From positions 1 through 45,440 of the forward strand of contig JAIOYZ010000028.1 in the NCBI GenBank assembly GCA_021740845.1: DNA of 45,440 bases, read 5' to 3'. The notes under the pieces were generated by a model. The model had not been told where the DNA came from. It did not search any database and was given only the letters and a program-made list of their open reading frames with translations. The translations under genes and the position numbers were made by a program. Of the stretch, positions 33,290-41,921 are shown piece after piece. This stretch comes from Bacteroidia bacterium (lineage in GTDB: Bacteria; Bacteroidota; Bacteroidia; UKL13-3). Numbering within the stretch: position 1 is the first letter of the stretch; every line of letters starts with the position of its first letter.

Positions 33290-35920
33290 ATGAAATACTT
33301 GCCAAAGCCAATTTTCCTTCTTGTTCTTTTGTTGTACACCTTTGTTGCAAAAGGTCAGTATGCAATTATTCCAAAGCCAAATAAGTCTTTAACCCATAGC
33401 GGTTTATTTACCTTTTCTGCCAACCAAACTATTGAAATGGGCAGCAGGGATAGCACGCTACAAGCGCAGTTTAAGCAATGGCTTGGGTCTGATGCCAAAG
33501 AGAAAATTGTTACCAACAAAATGGTTCAAACAAAATTGGCCTTGCAAATATTAGGACCTAAAAAATGGGATGCTTATTTAAAAAAACTTCTATTCACCCA
33601 ACCATTTAATCCCGGAAAAGAAGGCTATGTAATCAAAATTGAGCAGAACAGCATTTTGCTTTTGGCTCAAACCGAAACAGCCATGTTTTATGCTTTCCAA
33701 ACCTTAAAGCAATTGTTTCGCTTGCCACAAATTCCTTGCGGAGAAATTTATGATAAACCCAGCTTTCCCGTACGTGCTTGGCAGGATGATATTAGCAGAG
33801 GTCCAATTCCCAAACTATCGCAATTAAAGAAAGAGATTGAAATATTATCTCACTATAAACTCAACTACTTTACACTGTATACCGAAAATGTTTTTCAGTA
33901 TTCTTCTCATCCAAACCTTGCTCCTAAAGATGGAATTACAGCCCAAGAAATTCTGGAATTAGAAAAATATGCCAAGCTATTTCATGTTGAGCTAATTGCC
34001 AACCAACAATCTTTTGGACATATGGAAAAGGTTTTGGCAAATCCTAAATATGCTCATTTGGGAGAAAACGGACATATTTTATCACCTGCTAAAAGTGAAA
34101 CTTATAAACTTCTTAACGACTTTTTTACTGAAATAAATACCTATTACAAAGGCAACTATTTTATGCTCAATGCTGATGAAACATTTGGTTTGGGCACAGG
34201 AATTACAAAACCTTTAGTTGATTCATTAGGCTTGGCAAAAGTGTATGCTTTGCATATTAATAAGTTGAATGAACTTTTAAAATCAAGCAAGAAAACGCCT
34301 TTAATGTGGGCGGATATCGTATTGGCTTATCCTGAAATGATTTCTCTCCTACCTAAAGAAATTATTCAGGTTCCATGGGCATACGGCAACAATCAAGATT
34401 TCTCAAAAATGTTGGATCCAATTTCTAAATCAGGTTTCGATTTTTGGGTGGCGCCTGGTGTTAGCAATTGGCAAAATGTATATCCTAATCTCATCACAGC
34501 TAAAGGAAATATTTTTAAATTGGTTCAAACCGGATTTACCAAAGGTGCCAAAGGAGTTTTAAATACCAGTTGGGACGATGATGGTTTGGCATTGTTTGGA
34601 AACAATTATTCTGGCTTTATTTGGGGAGCAGATATTAGCTGGTCGGCACCACAGGAAAAAGAAAATGAAGACCAAAGATGGCAAGATTTTTTAACAGCAC
34701 AAGACCTACAATTTTGGCACTGCGAGCTAAGCCAATTGCAATTAGAATATGCAAAAATGCACCAAGGTAAATTAAAAGACTTGCTAAGAAATGTTCATTT
34801 TTTGGAGCCAATTTTTCCATTAAATAGCAGCCTAACCTTAACCAATTCACAAAATGAATTGGAAGAGAATTTGGTTCAACTCAACACTATTTATAAAAAG
34901 GTAGATAGCTTGAGTTCTCAAGTAAATAGAGGGAATGTATCCATTTCTTATTTAAATTTTTCCATCCGCCAAACCCGATTTACCTTAGAGAAAGATTTGT
35001 TTAGAAAACATTACCAAAGCTTTTTGAACCAAACGTATAGCAAAGAAAAATTATTGAGCGAATTGAAACAATTAGAGGTATCCTTACAAAATATAAAATC
35101 TGATTTTATCGAATTATACGCGAGCGAAAACAGAGAGTTTTGGTTAAAAGAAAACCTTCAAAAACTAGATAAGCTATTAAAAGAATTGAATGATGTTCCA
35201 TACCATTGTTTTATAATTCCTGATGAAAACATTGGCAGCAAAGGTCGCAAATTTACACTTAGTGCACCTTTAAGCTCTGGTCCTATTTATTATTCTTTGG
35301 GCGGTTTGAACCCAAGTTTTAACGACCTAGTTTACACCAAACCATTTTATATTAAACAAGACATTAAACTCAAATGTGCTTTGTTTGCCAATAATAAATT
35401 GCAAGAAATGAGCAGCGATAGTTTTGTTTACCACAAAGCAATTGGCAAACTCAAAGAAGTAAATTTACCATATAGCACCTATCACCCAAATTTCTCTGGT
35501 GGAGGCAAATTTGCCTTAACAGATGGGAAAATTGGAAGTGCGATAAACATTAAAAATGGCAGGTGGCAAGGTTATACAGGTGCAGATTTAGTTCTCCAAC
35601 TAAATTTTGAAAAACCTATTACCATGAAAGAATTTAGAATGGGTTTCTACCAAAACGTGCCTGCTTGGGTAATCTTCCCAAAAGAAGTTTTGCTATTTGG
35701 TTCAGACAATGGCAAAGAATGGCATATGATAGGAAGCATTCCCAACCAAGTACCTGTTACCGATAACTCTGCGCAAAAAGTTGATTTTGTTTATAATGTC
35801 GACAAAACCAAATTCACTTACCTAAAAGTAATAGCTAAATATGGTGGAGATTTACCCGCTTCACATGCAAGTGCAGGACAAAAATCCATGCTATTTTGCG
35901 ATGAGATTATTATCCGTTAA
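33290..35920 (+). CDS. GH20-like hexosaminidase with C-terminal discoidin-like domain, exported
   Basis: 876 residues from ATG 33290, which yields a signal peptide (KPIFLLVLLLYTFVAKGQ). An N-terminal GH20b-type domain (YAIIPKPNKSLTHSG, YAFQTLKQLFRLPQIPCG) leads to a TIM barrel with FPVRAWQDDISRGPIPKLSQ, IANQQSFGHMEKVLA and the acid pair in LNADETFGLG (D296-E297), then GVLNTSWDDDG. A helical region follows, then a lysine-rich chitobiase-C-like Ig segment, and finally an F5/8C-like sugar-binding domain (FALTDGKIGSAINIKNGRWQ; DNGKEWHMIGSIPNQVP). It is more distant from typical GH20 than the gene at 24010 and may prefer a different linkage. It closes the glycan-degradation run. Confidence 0.82.
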   Translation: MKYLPKPIFLLVLLLYTFVAKGQYAIIPKPNKSLTHSGLFTFSANQTIEMGSRDSTLQAQFKQWLGSDAKEKIVTNKMVQTKLALQILGPKKWDAYLKKLLFTQPFNPGKEGYVIKIEQNSILLLAQTETAMFYAFQTLKQLFRLPQIPCGEIYDKPSFPVRAWQDDISRGPIPKLSQLKKEIEILSHYKLNYFTLYTENVFQYSSHPNLAPKDGITAQEILELEKYAKLFHVELIANQQSFGHMEKVLANPKYAHLGENGHILSPAKSETYKLLNDFFTEINTYYKGNYFMLNADETFGLGTGITKPLVDSLGLAKVYALHINKLNELLKSSKKTPLMWADIVLAYPEMISLLPKEIIQVPWAYGNNQDFSKMLDPISKSGFDFWVAPGVSNWQNVYPNLITAKGNIFKLVQTGFTKGAKGVLNTSWDDDGLALFGNNYSGFIWGADISWSAPQEKENEDQRWQDFLTAQDLQFWHCELSQLQLEYAKMHQGKLKDLLRNVHFLEPIFPLNSSLTLTNSQNELEENLVQLNTIYKKVDSLSSQVNRGNVSISYLNFSIRQTRFTLEKDLFRKHYQSFLNQTYSKEKLLSELKQLEVSLQNIKSDFIELYASENREFWLKENLQKLDKLLKELNDVPYHCFIIPDENIGSKGRKFTLSAPLSSGPIYYSLGGLNPSFNDLVYTKPFYIKQDIKLKCALFANNKLQEMSSDSFVYHKAIGKLKEVNLPYSTYHPNFSGGGKFALTDGKIGSAINIKNGRWQGYTGADLVLQLNFEKPITMKEFRMGFYQNVPAWVIFPKEVLLFGSDNGKEWHMIGSIPNQVPVTDNSAQKVDFVYNVDKTKFTYLKVIAKYGGDLPASHASAGQKSMLFCDEIIIR

Positions 35921-35991
35921 AATAAAATAATAAGCAAAAAATTAATGCTTGAAGGCAATTCTATTTCACGATTAGAAATGGGCTATGGGCT

Positions 35992-37218
35992 TTACTTGGC
36001 AATTTCTTCTGTTTTGGTTCTTACCATCCGAGCCATATAAAAACCATCAAAACCAGATTCACTTGGCAATACCACGCGCTCTTCTTCTAATGTAAATTGA
36101 TTGTTTTTAGAGAGGAAATTTTGAACTTGCAATTGATTCTCTGAAGGCAAAATACTGCATGTGGCATAAACCATTTTCCCACCTGGCTTCACTATTTTAC
36201 AATAGTCTTCCAAAATTGCTTCTTGCTGACCTTTAACCTTATCAATAAACTCAGGACTTAATTTCCATTTGGCATCTGGGTTTCTTTTTAAAACACCCAA
36301 ACCGCTACAAGGCACGTCTAGCAACAATCTATCGGCAGTATCGTATAATTTCTTAATAACTTTATTGCTATCAATTAAGCGAGTTTCCAAATTGCTTACT
36401 CCTGCTCTTCTAGCTCGTTTTTTAGCTTCGTCAATTTTCCATTGCTCGGTATCTAAGCTAATAATTTTGCCTTTGTTTTGAGATATGGAAGCAATATGAA
36501 GTGTTTTACCACCCGCACCAGCACAGGCATCAACAATGCGCATACCCGGTTCAATTTGTAAAAACTCAGCTACCAATTGCGAAGAAGCATCTTGAACTTC
36601 AAACATACCTTCTTTAAATTCTGGGGTAATAAAAAGGTTCTGTCTTTGTTTCAAAATTAAAGCATCCTTACAACCCTTAATTGGTTCAGTCATGATGCCT
36701 TTTTCTGCTAAGCTTTTAGCTAAATCTGTTTTATTGGTCTTTAAACCATTAACCCTTAAAACCACAGGTGCAGTCTCATTTAACGACTCAACTTCTTTGT
36801 TCCACTGCTTTCCAAGCTCTTTATAACACATGTCGTCCATCCAATCTGGGAAGGAATACATTATCTTTCTTTGTGTTTTAAGCTGCTTGTAGTTATGGGC
36901 TATTTTCTTTTCGTCAACGTTTTTAAACTCTTCCCATTTAGGTAAGGAAACGCCTTTTAGAATTTGCCAAGTACCAAATAAAGTAAAGAGATTGGTTTCA
37001 TTTAATTCATGCGTTTCCAATTCGGCAACGGTTCTAATTAAGCGCCAATAGCGCACCATGTCGTAGGTATTTTCTGCAATAAAGGCGCGATCTCTGGCAC
37101 CCCAAAGGTTATTGGATTTTAAAATGCGTTCTAAAACTTTATCGGCATATTTTTCATCTTCAAAAATGGTATAAATAGCCCTGTTTACTGCACGAAGTAA
37201 GTTTAAATGAAATTTCAT
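35992..37218 (-). CDS. RsmB/NOP-family RNA m5C methyltransferase
   Basis: A 408-residue SAM-dependent enzyme of the Nol1/Nop2/Sun group. An N-terminal helical domain (WGARDRAFIAENTYDMVRYW) precedes a ferredoxin-like RNA-binding part and the Rossmann core: VQDASSQLVAEFLQI, VDACAGAGGKTLHIA (SAM-binding), LLDVPCSGLGVLKRNPD and YATCSILPSENQLQ. The cysteines of PCSG and ATCS are the base-release and nucleophilic residues of m5C enzymes. The likely target is 16S rRNA (RsmB type). It is followed on the same strand, upstream, by a second family member 59 bp away. Confidence 0.88.
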   Translation of the reverse strand: MKFHLNLLRAVNRAIYTIFEDEKYADKVLERILKSNNLWGARDRAFIAENTYDMVRYWRLIRTVAELETHELNETNLFTLFGTWQILKGVSLPKWEEFKNVDEKKIAHNYKQLKTQRKIMYSFPDWMDDMCYKELGKQWNKEVESLNETAPVVLRVNGLKTNKTDLAKSLAEKGIMTEPIKGCKDALILKQRQNLFITPEFKEGMFEVQDASSQLVAEFLQIEPGMRIVDACAGAGGKTLHIASISQNKGKIISLDTEQWKIDEAKKRARRAGVSNLETRLIDSNKVIKKLYDTADRLLLDVPCSGLGVLKRNPDAKWKLSPEFIDKVKGQQEAILEDYCKIVKPGGKMVYATCSILPSENQLQVQNFLSKNNQFTLEEERVVLPSESGFDGFYMARMVRTKTEEIAK

Positions 37219-37277
37219 AATTGATAACGACCCATTTAGGTTCGGCCTGCGAAGGTAATAAAATTAGGCGAGCTAGC

Positions 37278-38636
37278 TTAAATATCTTTTAGAATGCGGT
37301 ACTCGGTGGGGTAATAATTATTCACTCGGTTCTGCAAAACTTTCATCCAACCCATAGGCAATCCCTTGTAGCAAGCCAAACACCAGCCTTGAGCCGTTTG
37401 AGAATTCAAAACTAAATTCCCCTTTTTCAAATAGGTTTGAGCTTCTTCTAAATTGAGTTCAATCCTTGCAACTGAATCAGAAACATAAATGCTTAATGCC
37501 AAGGAATGAGTAGGAATTAATTTTCCTGTTTTATCTAATTTCCCCAAACAAACCCCAGCATGTTTTACATACATGCAGCTGCGAATGCGCTCATAATGCG
37601 GAATATGTTTTAGTGGAAAGGCATGCACAAATTCATTTTCTATAAAAAAATCAAATAGCTCCGCTTGGTTCAGCCAGGGTTTTATTTCTGGTAAATGCTT
37701 TTTAGGCACAAAGTCTAAATTAATTTTCTTAGGATTATACTTGGTATTTTCTTGTTCGAAAGGCTTTTGTAGAACCGCCATAAAAAGCCCTTCACCCTTT
37801 GTTAAATGTGGCAAAAATCGAAACATAAACCCATCAATCTTCTTTATGGGCCAGGTTTCATCCAATAGTATTGGGTAAGGTTTAAGGTCGGTTTGAACCA
37901 AAAGATTATTTACCTGATTTTCGTTTTCTTCCTTGTTGAAAGTACAAGTTGAATAGATTAGAAACCCACCTGACTTTAAACTAGGCAAGATATCTTCTAA
38001 GATACGCTCTTGTCTGGCAACACATATTCCAACATTTTCCTCACTCCATTCTTGCATGGCATTTGCATCTCTGCGCCAAAGACCTTCTCCACTGCAGGGA
38101 GCATCCACCACAATTAAATCAAAGAAGTTCTCTAATTTTTGAAAATGCTTGGGATCATTTTGGGTAATAACAACATTTGGTTTCCCCCATTTAATAATAT
38201 TCTCTTGAAGGTTTAATACACGAGACTTGATAATTTCATTAGAAACTAACAAGGAATTGCTTGGTAAATTATCTAATAATAATGTGCTTTTTCCGCCCGG
38301 AGAAGCACATAAATCAAGAGCTACAGGAGAATCCGTATTAAACTTAAGTTGCTTAATTACCTCACTTAAAAATTGGCTAGAGCTTTCTTGAACATAATAA
38401 GCACCGGCAAAAAACAATGGATCTTCTACAAAAGAAGGACGTTCTTTAAGGTATCGTCCCTCCTGGCACCAAGCTATTTTTTCTTCCTCCGAAAATGCAT
38501 CTGAGGCTTTGTCTTTATTAAGACGAATTGAAGTAACAGGAGAAAGCTTAAGTGCATCAAAAAAATATCCTGCCTCTTCCGGAAAAAGCGACAGGATATT
38601 TTGTTTAAAGGCTTCTGGCAATAGGTTCATTGCCAT
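37278..38636 (-). CDS. RsmF/YebU-like RNA m5C methyltransferase
   Basis: About 452 residues from ATG 38636 (a second ATG at 38630 is possible; the frame's outermost codon is a TTG). It has the Nol1/Nop2/Sun core YYVQESSSQFLSEV, LDLCASPGGKSTLLLDNL (SAM site), VVDAPCSGEGLWRRD and YSTCTFNKEENENQV with both catalytic cysteines. The C-terminal extension (ERIRSCMYVKHAGVCLGKL through VNNYYPTEYRILKDI) is the PUA-like/RNA-binding tail of the RsmF type. The probable target is an rRNA cytosine. It starts 5 bp after the coiled-coil gene, so it is co-transcribed with it. It contains one motif copy (37890). Confidence 0.88.
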   Translation of the reverse strand: MAMNLLPEAFKQNILSLFPEEAGYFFDALKLSPVTSIRLNKDKASDAFSEEEKIAWCQEGRYLKERPSFVEDPLFFAGAYYVQESSSQFLSEVIKQLKFNTDSPVALDLCASPGGKSTLLLDNLPSNSLLVSNEIIKSRVLNLQENIIKWGKPNVVITQNDPKHFQKLENFFDLIVVDAPCSGEGLWRRDANAMQEWSEENVGICVARQERILEDILPSLKSGGFLIYSTCTFNKEENENQVNNLLVQTDLKPYPILLDETWPIKKIDGFMFRFLPHLTKGEGLFMAVLQKPFEQENTKYNPKKINLDFVPKKHLPEIKPWLNQAELFDFFIENEFVHAFPLKHIPHYERIRSCMYVKHAGVCLGKLDKTGKLIPTHSLALSIYVSDSVARIELNLEEAQTYLKKGNLVLNSQTAQGWCLACYKGLPMGWMKVLQNRVNNYYPTEYRILKDI

Positions 38637-38641
38637 CAAAA

Positions 38642-39025
38642 TTAATAGGTCTTAGCCAGAAATTTTTCAAAATCTTCTTTAAGTTCATTGTAGATCTTAA
38701 TGAAGATATCGTATTCTTCTTTCATAGCAGTTGGATTAGCCACATAACGATGATCGCTAGCAACTGGATTTTCCATCACATTCCTAGTAATTTCATTGTC
38801 AACTTGCTTCATGTCGTGCTTTAAGGTATCAATTACCTCATTCTGCCTAATAAACTGATTTTGGAAATGCTCTACATTGGCTAAAATGTCGTGGTTGTTA
38901 TTTGCTTTAACAACTTCTTCGAGTCTGTTTTGAAAGGTTTTCACCTCATCTTTATAAAAAGTTAAGTCTTTCACCCAAGTAATTAAATCGGTGTGAACAT
39001 CGTTTAAGTGTGCTCTGTTTTCCAT
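38642..39025 (-). CDS. small coiled-coil protein, unknown function
   Basis: A 127-residue cytosolic protein that is almost wholly helical and highly charged, with heptad-like stretches (FYKDEVKTFQNRLEEVV, IDTLKHDMKQVDNEI, IFIKIYNELKEDFEKFL). No catalytic motif or signal peptide is visible. It precedes the RsmF-like gene by 5 bp in the same direction, so a shared transcript is likely. A -7-like box (TATATTTG, minus strand) lies 26 bp upstream of its ATG. Confidence 0.75.
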   Translation of the reverse strand: MENRAHLNDVHTDLITWVKDLTFYKDEVKTFQNRLEEVVKANNNHDILANVEHFQNQFIRQNEVIDTLKHDMKQVDNEITRNVMENPVASDHRYVANPTAMKEEYDIFIKIYNELKEDFEKFLAKTY

Positions 39026-39050
39026 GGTAATAAAATTTAGTTTGCTTACT

Positions 39051-39058
39051 CAAATATA
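39051..39058 (-). promoter_or_regulatory. candidate -7 box (TATATTTG) for the 39025 operon
   Basis: On the minus strand TATATTTG matches the -7 consensus 26 bp before the start codon. The -33 TTG is not found at the exact 19-base spacing. Confidence 0.4.
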
Positions 39059-39206
39059 GGTTTAGCAGCAACGCAGAAACATGACAATTGTCAATGAAAT
39101 CGGCATAAAATAGAACAAATTGAAAACCAGCACAAATTTGATTTCCACCTGATTAATATCACCTTGAAACCAAACATTGGTCACAAAATAATGAGTAGAG
39201 GAAGAT

Positions 39207-39787
39207 TCTAGAGTCTAGAATCCAGAATACAGAATCCAGATAAAAAATTTCATGGCTTTAGCCATATCGAAAAATTCTCTGGGCATAGGATAATTCAAAA
39301 AAACATCCCATTAGAAAAATTCATTCAATTGCCCATGGCTTCAGCCTTGGGATTGGAGGGGAAAAGAATCCAGAATCCAGAGAAATATTTCAAATGGCTT
39401 TAGCCATATAAAAAAATCCTCCGGGCAATGGATAATTCAAAAAAACATCCCATTAGAAAAATTCATTCAATTGCCCATGGCTTCAGCCTTGGGATTGGAG
39501 GGAAAAAGAATCCAGAATCCAGAGAAATATTTCAAATGGCTTTAGCCATATAGAAAAACTCTCCGGGCAAAGGATAAAATAAAATAAAAACATCCCATTA
39601 GAAAAATTCATTCAATTGCCCATGGCTTCAGCCTTGGGATTGGAGGGGAAAAGAATCTAGAATCCAGAGTAATATTTCAAATGGCTTTAGCCATTTATGA
39701 AATGCTTTGGGTATTCGATTATTTTAAAAGAAATATCACAATTGAAAAATAATTCAATTGCCCATGGCTTCAGCCTTGGGATTGGGA
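39207..39787 (+). repeat. 142-145-bp tandem repeat with paired REP-like palindromes
   Basis: Four copies. ATGGCTTTAGCCAT recurs at 39252, 39394, 39536 and 39681. CCCATGGCTTCAGCCTTGGG recurs at 39332, 39474, 39619 and 39761. Both share a GGCTTYAGCC hairpin core, so each unit carries two REP-like palindromes about 70-80 bp apart. A GAATCCAGAATCCAG run stands at the unit start. The arrangement resembles REP/REPIN elements moved by RAYT-type transposases, but no transposase gene is in the window. The rest of the 1071-bp gap (39026-39206, 39788-40096) has no clear gene except the leader frame noted separately. Confidence 0.88.
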
Positions 39788-39810
39788 ATTGTATTTAATT
39801 AAAATGTTTC

Positions 39811-39820
39811 GGTTTGAACC
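39811..39820 (-). repeat. GGTTCAAACC iterated motif (intergenic)
   Basis: Exact copy (GGTTTGAACC on plus) between the REP-like array and the promoter of the 40097 operon. Confidence 0.85.
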
Positions 39821-39871
39821 TAAAAAAATTTCAATAGATAGAACCTAAAAAATAATTACCAAAATTGAGAT

Positions 39872-39901
39872 TTGTGCTATTAAGCAGTTTTTCTATATTC
39901 G
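39872..39901 (+). promoter_or_regulatory. candidate promoter of the 40097-45298 operon
   Basis: TTG (39872-39874), exactly 19 bases, then TATATTCG (39894-39901), one mismatch from TAnnTTTG. It would give a leader of about 190 bases before the first gene. Confidence 0.45.
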
Positions 39902-39922
39902 CTTTAACGAAGCCTAAACCCT

Positions 39923-40033
39923 ATGAACAACCATTTAATTATTTTTTCTGATTGCTCCCATAAGAAACCAGGAAACCAAGTTTACTTAATTGGAAAATTT
40001 GAAGTTCTGATTTGTAGGAAGGATAATTATTAG
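39923..40033 (+). CDS. possible 36-residue leader peptide
   Basis: An ATG frame about 15 bases after the predicted start site reads MNNHLIIFSDCSHKKPGNQV and continues to YLIGKFEVLICRKDNY, stop TAG. It lies in the leader of the lipid-like operon. No direct evidence of translation; it could be chance. Confidence 0.25.
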   Translation: MNNHLIIFSDCSHKKPGNQVYLIGKFEVLICRKDNY

Positions 40034-40096
40034 TGGGCAAATTAGACAGCACTCTATAACAAATAGAAGATTCGTAAAAAAATGAACAATTAAAAT

Positions 40097-41086
40097 ATGA
40101 GAATCCTTTTAACAGGTGCAACAGGTTTTTTAGGCTATCGAACGTTGGAGAAACTAGTTACACTAGACTATATAACTTCTATTGTGGCCACGGGGAGAAA
40201 CCTATTGCAATACAGAAAAATTGAAAGCAGCAAAGTGAATTACAAATTAGGAAATTTAGAGGACGAACACTTTGTAAATAGCTTGGTAGAAGGAATAGAT
40301 ATTATTATAAATACGGTTTCTTTATCCTCTCCTTGGGGAAAAGCATCAGATTTCTTTCTTGCCAATATTCAAACCCAATCAAATTTAATTCGAGCATCAA
40401 AAATCAATGGGGTCAAGAAAATAATTTATATATCCTCACCCAGTGTTTATTTTGACGGAACCAATAAAATTTTATTGAAAGAATCGGATGCATTACCAAC
40501 TAAGTTTATAAACGAGTACGCAAAAACAAAAAGAGAAGCAGAAATAATGCTTGAGCAGGCTTCTATTCCCTTTGTAATACTTCGCCCAAGAGCATTAATT
40601 GGCCGAGGAGATAGCATCATCATGCCCCGATTAATTAAAGCTTATGACGAAGGGAAATTGAAAATAATAGGTAATGGTGATAATGTAGTTGATTTAACAT
40701 CAGTTGAAAATGTAGTTGAAGCAATTATTCTTTCCTTAAACGCAAAAGAAGTTGCTTTAAATCAAATTTATAATATCACAAATGACGAACCTGTTTCGCT
40801 CTGGAAAAGCATTGAAAGTGTTTTGAATGCTTTAGAAAAACCACTGAGCAAATCGAAAATACCCTATAAAATCGCTTACTATTTTGCACGTTTTTTAGAA
40901 ATCAAGGCAAAACTCAATAATAATAAGGAGCCTACACTTACGGCATACAGTGTTGGAACTCTAGGACTATCTTTTACTTTAGACATAACAAAAGCAAAAG
41001 AATTACTTGGCTATCGTCCTATCACAACCACCCAGCAATCAATTGATGAATTTGTAAAATGGTATATATCCAATGAGAAAGTGTAA
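40097..41086 (+). CDS. NAD(P)-dependent reductase, 3-beta-HSD/OleD-like
   Basis: A 329-residue extended short-chain dehydrogenase. The Rossmann loop is TGATGFLG (G7, G10, G13), the catalytic set includes S113/S114 and Y141-K145 (EYAKTK), and the mid-domain signature LRPRALIGRGDSIIMPRLI matches the 3-beta-hydroxysteroid dehydrogenase/OleD branch. OleD reduces 2-alkyl-3-ketoacids to beta-hydroxy acids. Here the product of the ketosynthase in the same operon is a natural candidate substrate. There is no signal peptide. It is the first gene of a five-gene operon and overlaps the next by 14 bases. Confidence 0.82.
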   Translation: MRILLTGATGFLGYRTLEKLVTLDYITSIVATGRNLLQYRKIESSKVNYKLGNLEDEHFVNSLVEGIDIIINTVSLSSPWGKASDFFLANIQTQSNLIRASKINGVKKIIYISSPSVYFDGTNKILLKESDALPTKFINEYAKTKREAEIMLEQASIPFVILRPRALIGRGDSIIMPRLIKAYDEGKLKIIGNGDNVVDLTSVENVVEAIILSLNAKEVALNQIYNITNDEPVSLWKSIESVLNALEKPLSKSKIPYKIAYYFARFLEIKAKLNNNKEPTLTAYSVGTLGLSFTLDITKAKELLGYRPITTTQQSIDEFVKWYISNEKV

Positions 41087-41921
41087 GTTATTTTTAAATT
41101 ATTCTGGGTATTGTTTGGCAAAAGCACACCATGCCGTAAAAGGGGATGATAACATCAATATAAAGTTTCATGCCCTGTTTGGTTTAATACAACATCCAGA
41201 AATGGGTTGGATACTTTTTGATACCGGATATACAGATAGGTTTTTTAAGGCCACGGATTCTTTTCCCAATAAATTATATGCTTTAATAACAAAAGTAACT
41301 ATTGAAAAAAAAGATGAAGTAAAACAACAATTAAAATCTTATGGCATCTTACCTGAAGAGATTAAACATATTATTATTTCCCATTTTCATGCGGATCATA
41401 TTGGAGGATTAAAAGACTTTGAGAATGCCACATTTTATTGTTCACAAACTGCTTACCAGCAAGTTAAGAAAATAAATAATCTCCTCTCTTTTTCTAAAGG
41501 AATACTCAAGTATTTGATTCCCCACGACATTGAAAAGCGCTTAAAATTTATTGAAACTATTTGCGAACCCGAAATGGATGATATTTTTGGGAAAAGGTAT
41601 AATTTGTTTAACGATGATTCTATCTATGTATATGAATTGCCTGGCCATGCTGCTGGTCAAATTGGAATTTATTTACAAACAAATAAGGCAAAATACTTTT
41701 TAATTGCAGATGCTTGTTGGGATGAAAGAGCCTTTAAAATATTAGCATTTCCCCATCCAATTGTAAGATCCTTTTTCGATTCCTGGAAAGACTACAAAAA
41801 CATTATCCAGAAAATAAAGCGTTTTCATGAAAAAAACACAGATGTAATCATTGTACCTACACACTGCGAAACAACTACAAAGCTTCTCATTCAATCAAAT
41901 TTCAATATAGATGCTCTTTAA
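41073..41921 (+). CDS. metallo-beta-lactamase-fold hydrolase
   Basis: A 282-residue MBL-fold protein. Metal ligands: H104, H106, D108, H109 in HFHADHIGG, H192 in LPGHAAGQIGIYL, D213 in LIADACWDE, and H264 in PTHCETT. The entry GWILFDTGYTDRFF is like lactonases and thioesterases of the family (AHL lactonase, PqsE). No signal peptide, so cytosolic. Translation is probably coupled to both neighbours (14- and 11-base overlaps). In this setting it may hydrolyse an acyl-CoA/ACP thioester or a lactone made by its partners; the substrate cannot be read from sequence. Confidence 0.85.
   Translation: MRKCKLFLNYSGYCLAKAHHAVKGDDNINIKFHALFGLIQHPEMGWILFDTGYTDRFFKATDSFPNKLYALITKVTIEKKDEVKQQLKSYGILPEEIKHIIISHFHADHIGGLKDFENATFYCSQTAYQQVKKINNLLSFSKGILKYLIPHDIEKRLKFIETICEPEMDDIFGKRYNLFNDDSIYVYELPGHAAGQIGIYLQTNKAKYFLIADACWDERAFKILAFPHPIVRSFFDSWKDYKNIIQKIKRFHEKNTDVIIVPTHCETTTKLLIQSNFNIDAL

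Noticed and set aside
39939-40121. Minus-strand 60-residue frame overlapping the operon start
   Set aside because: It overlaps the start of the reductase gene, shows no domain or signal, and lies opposite the operon leader.
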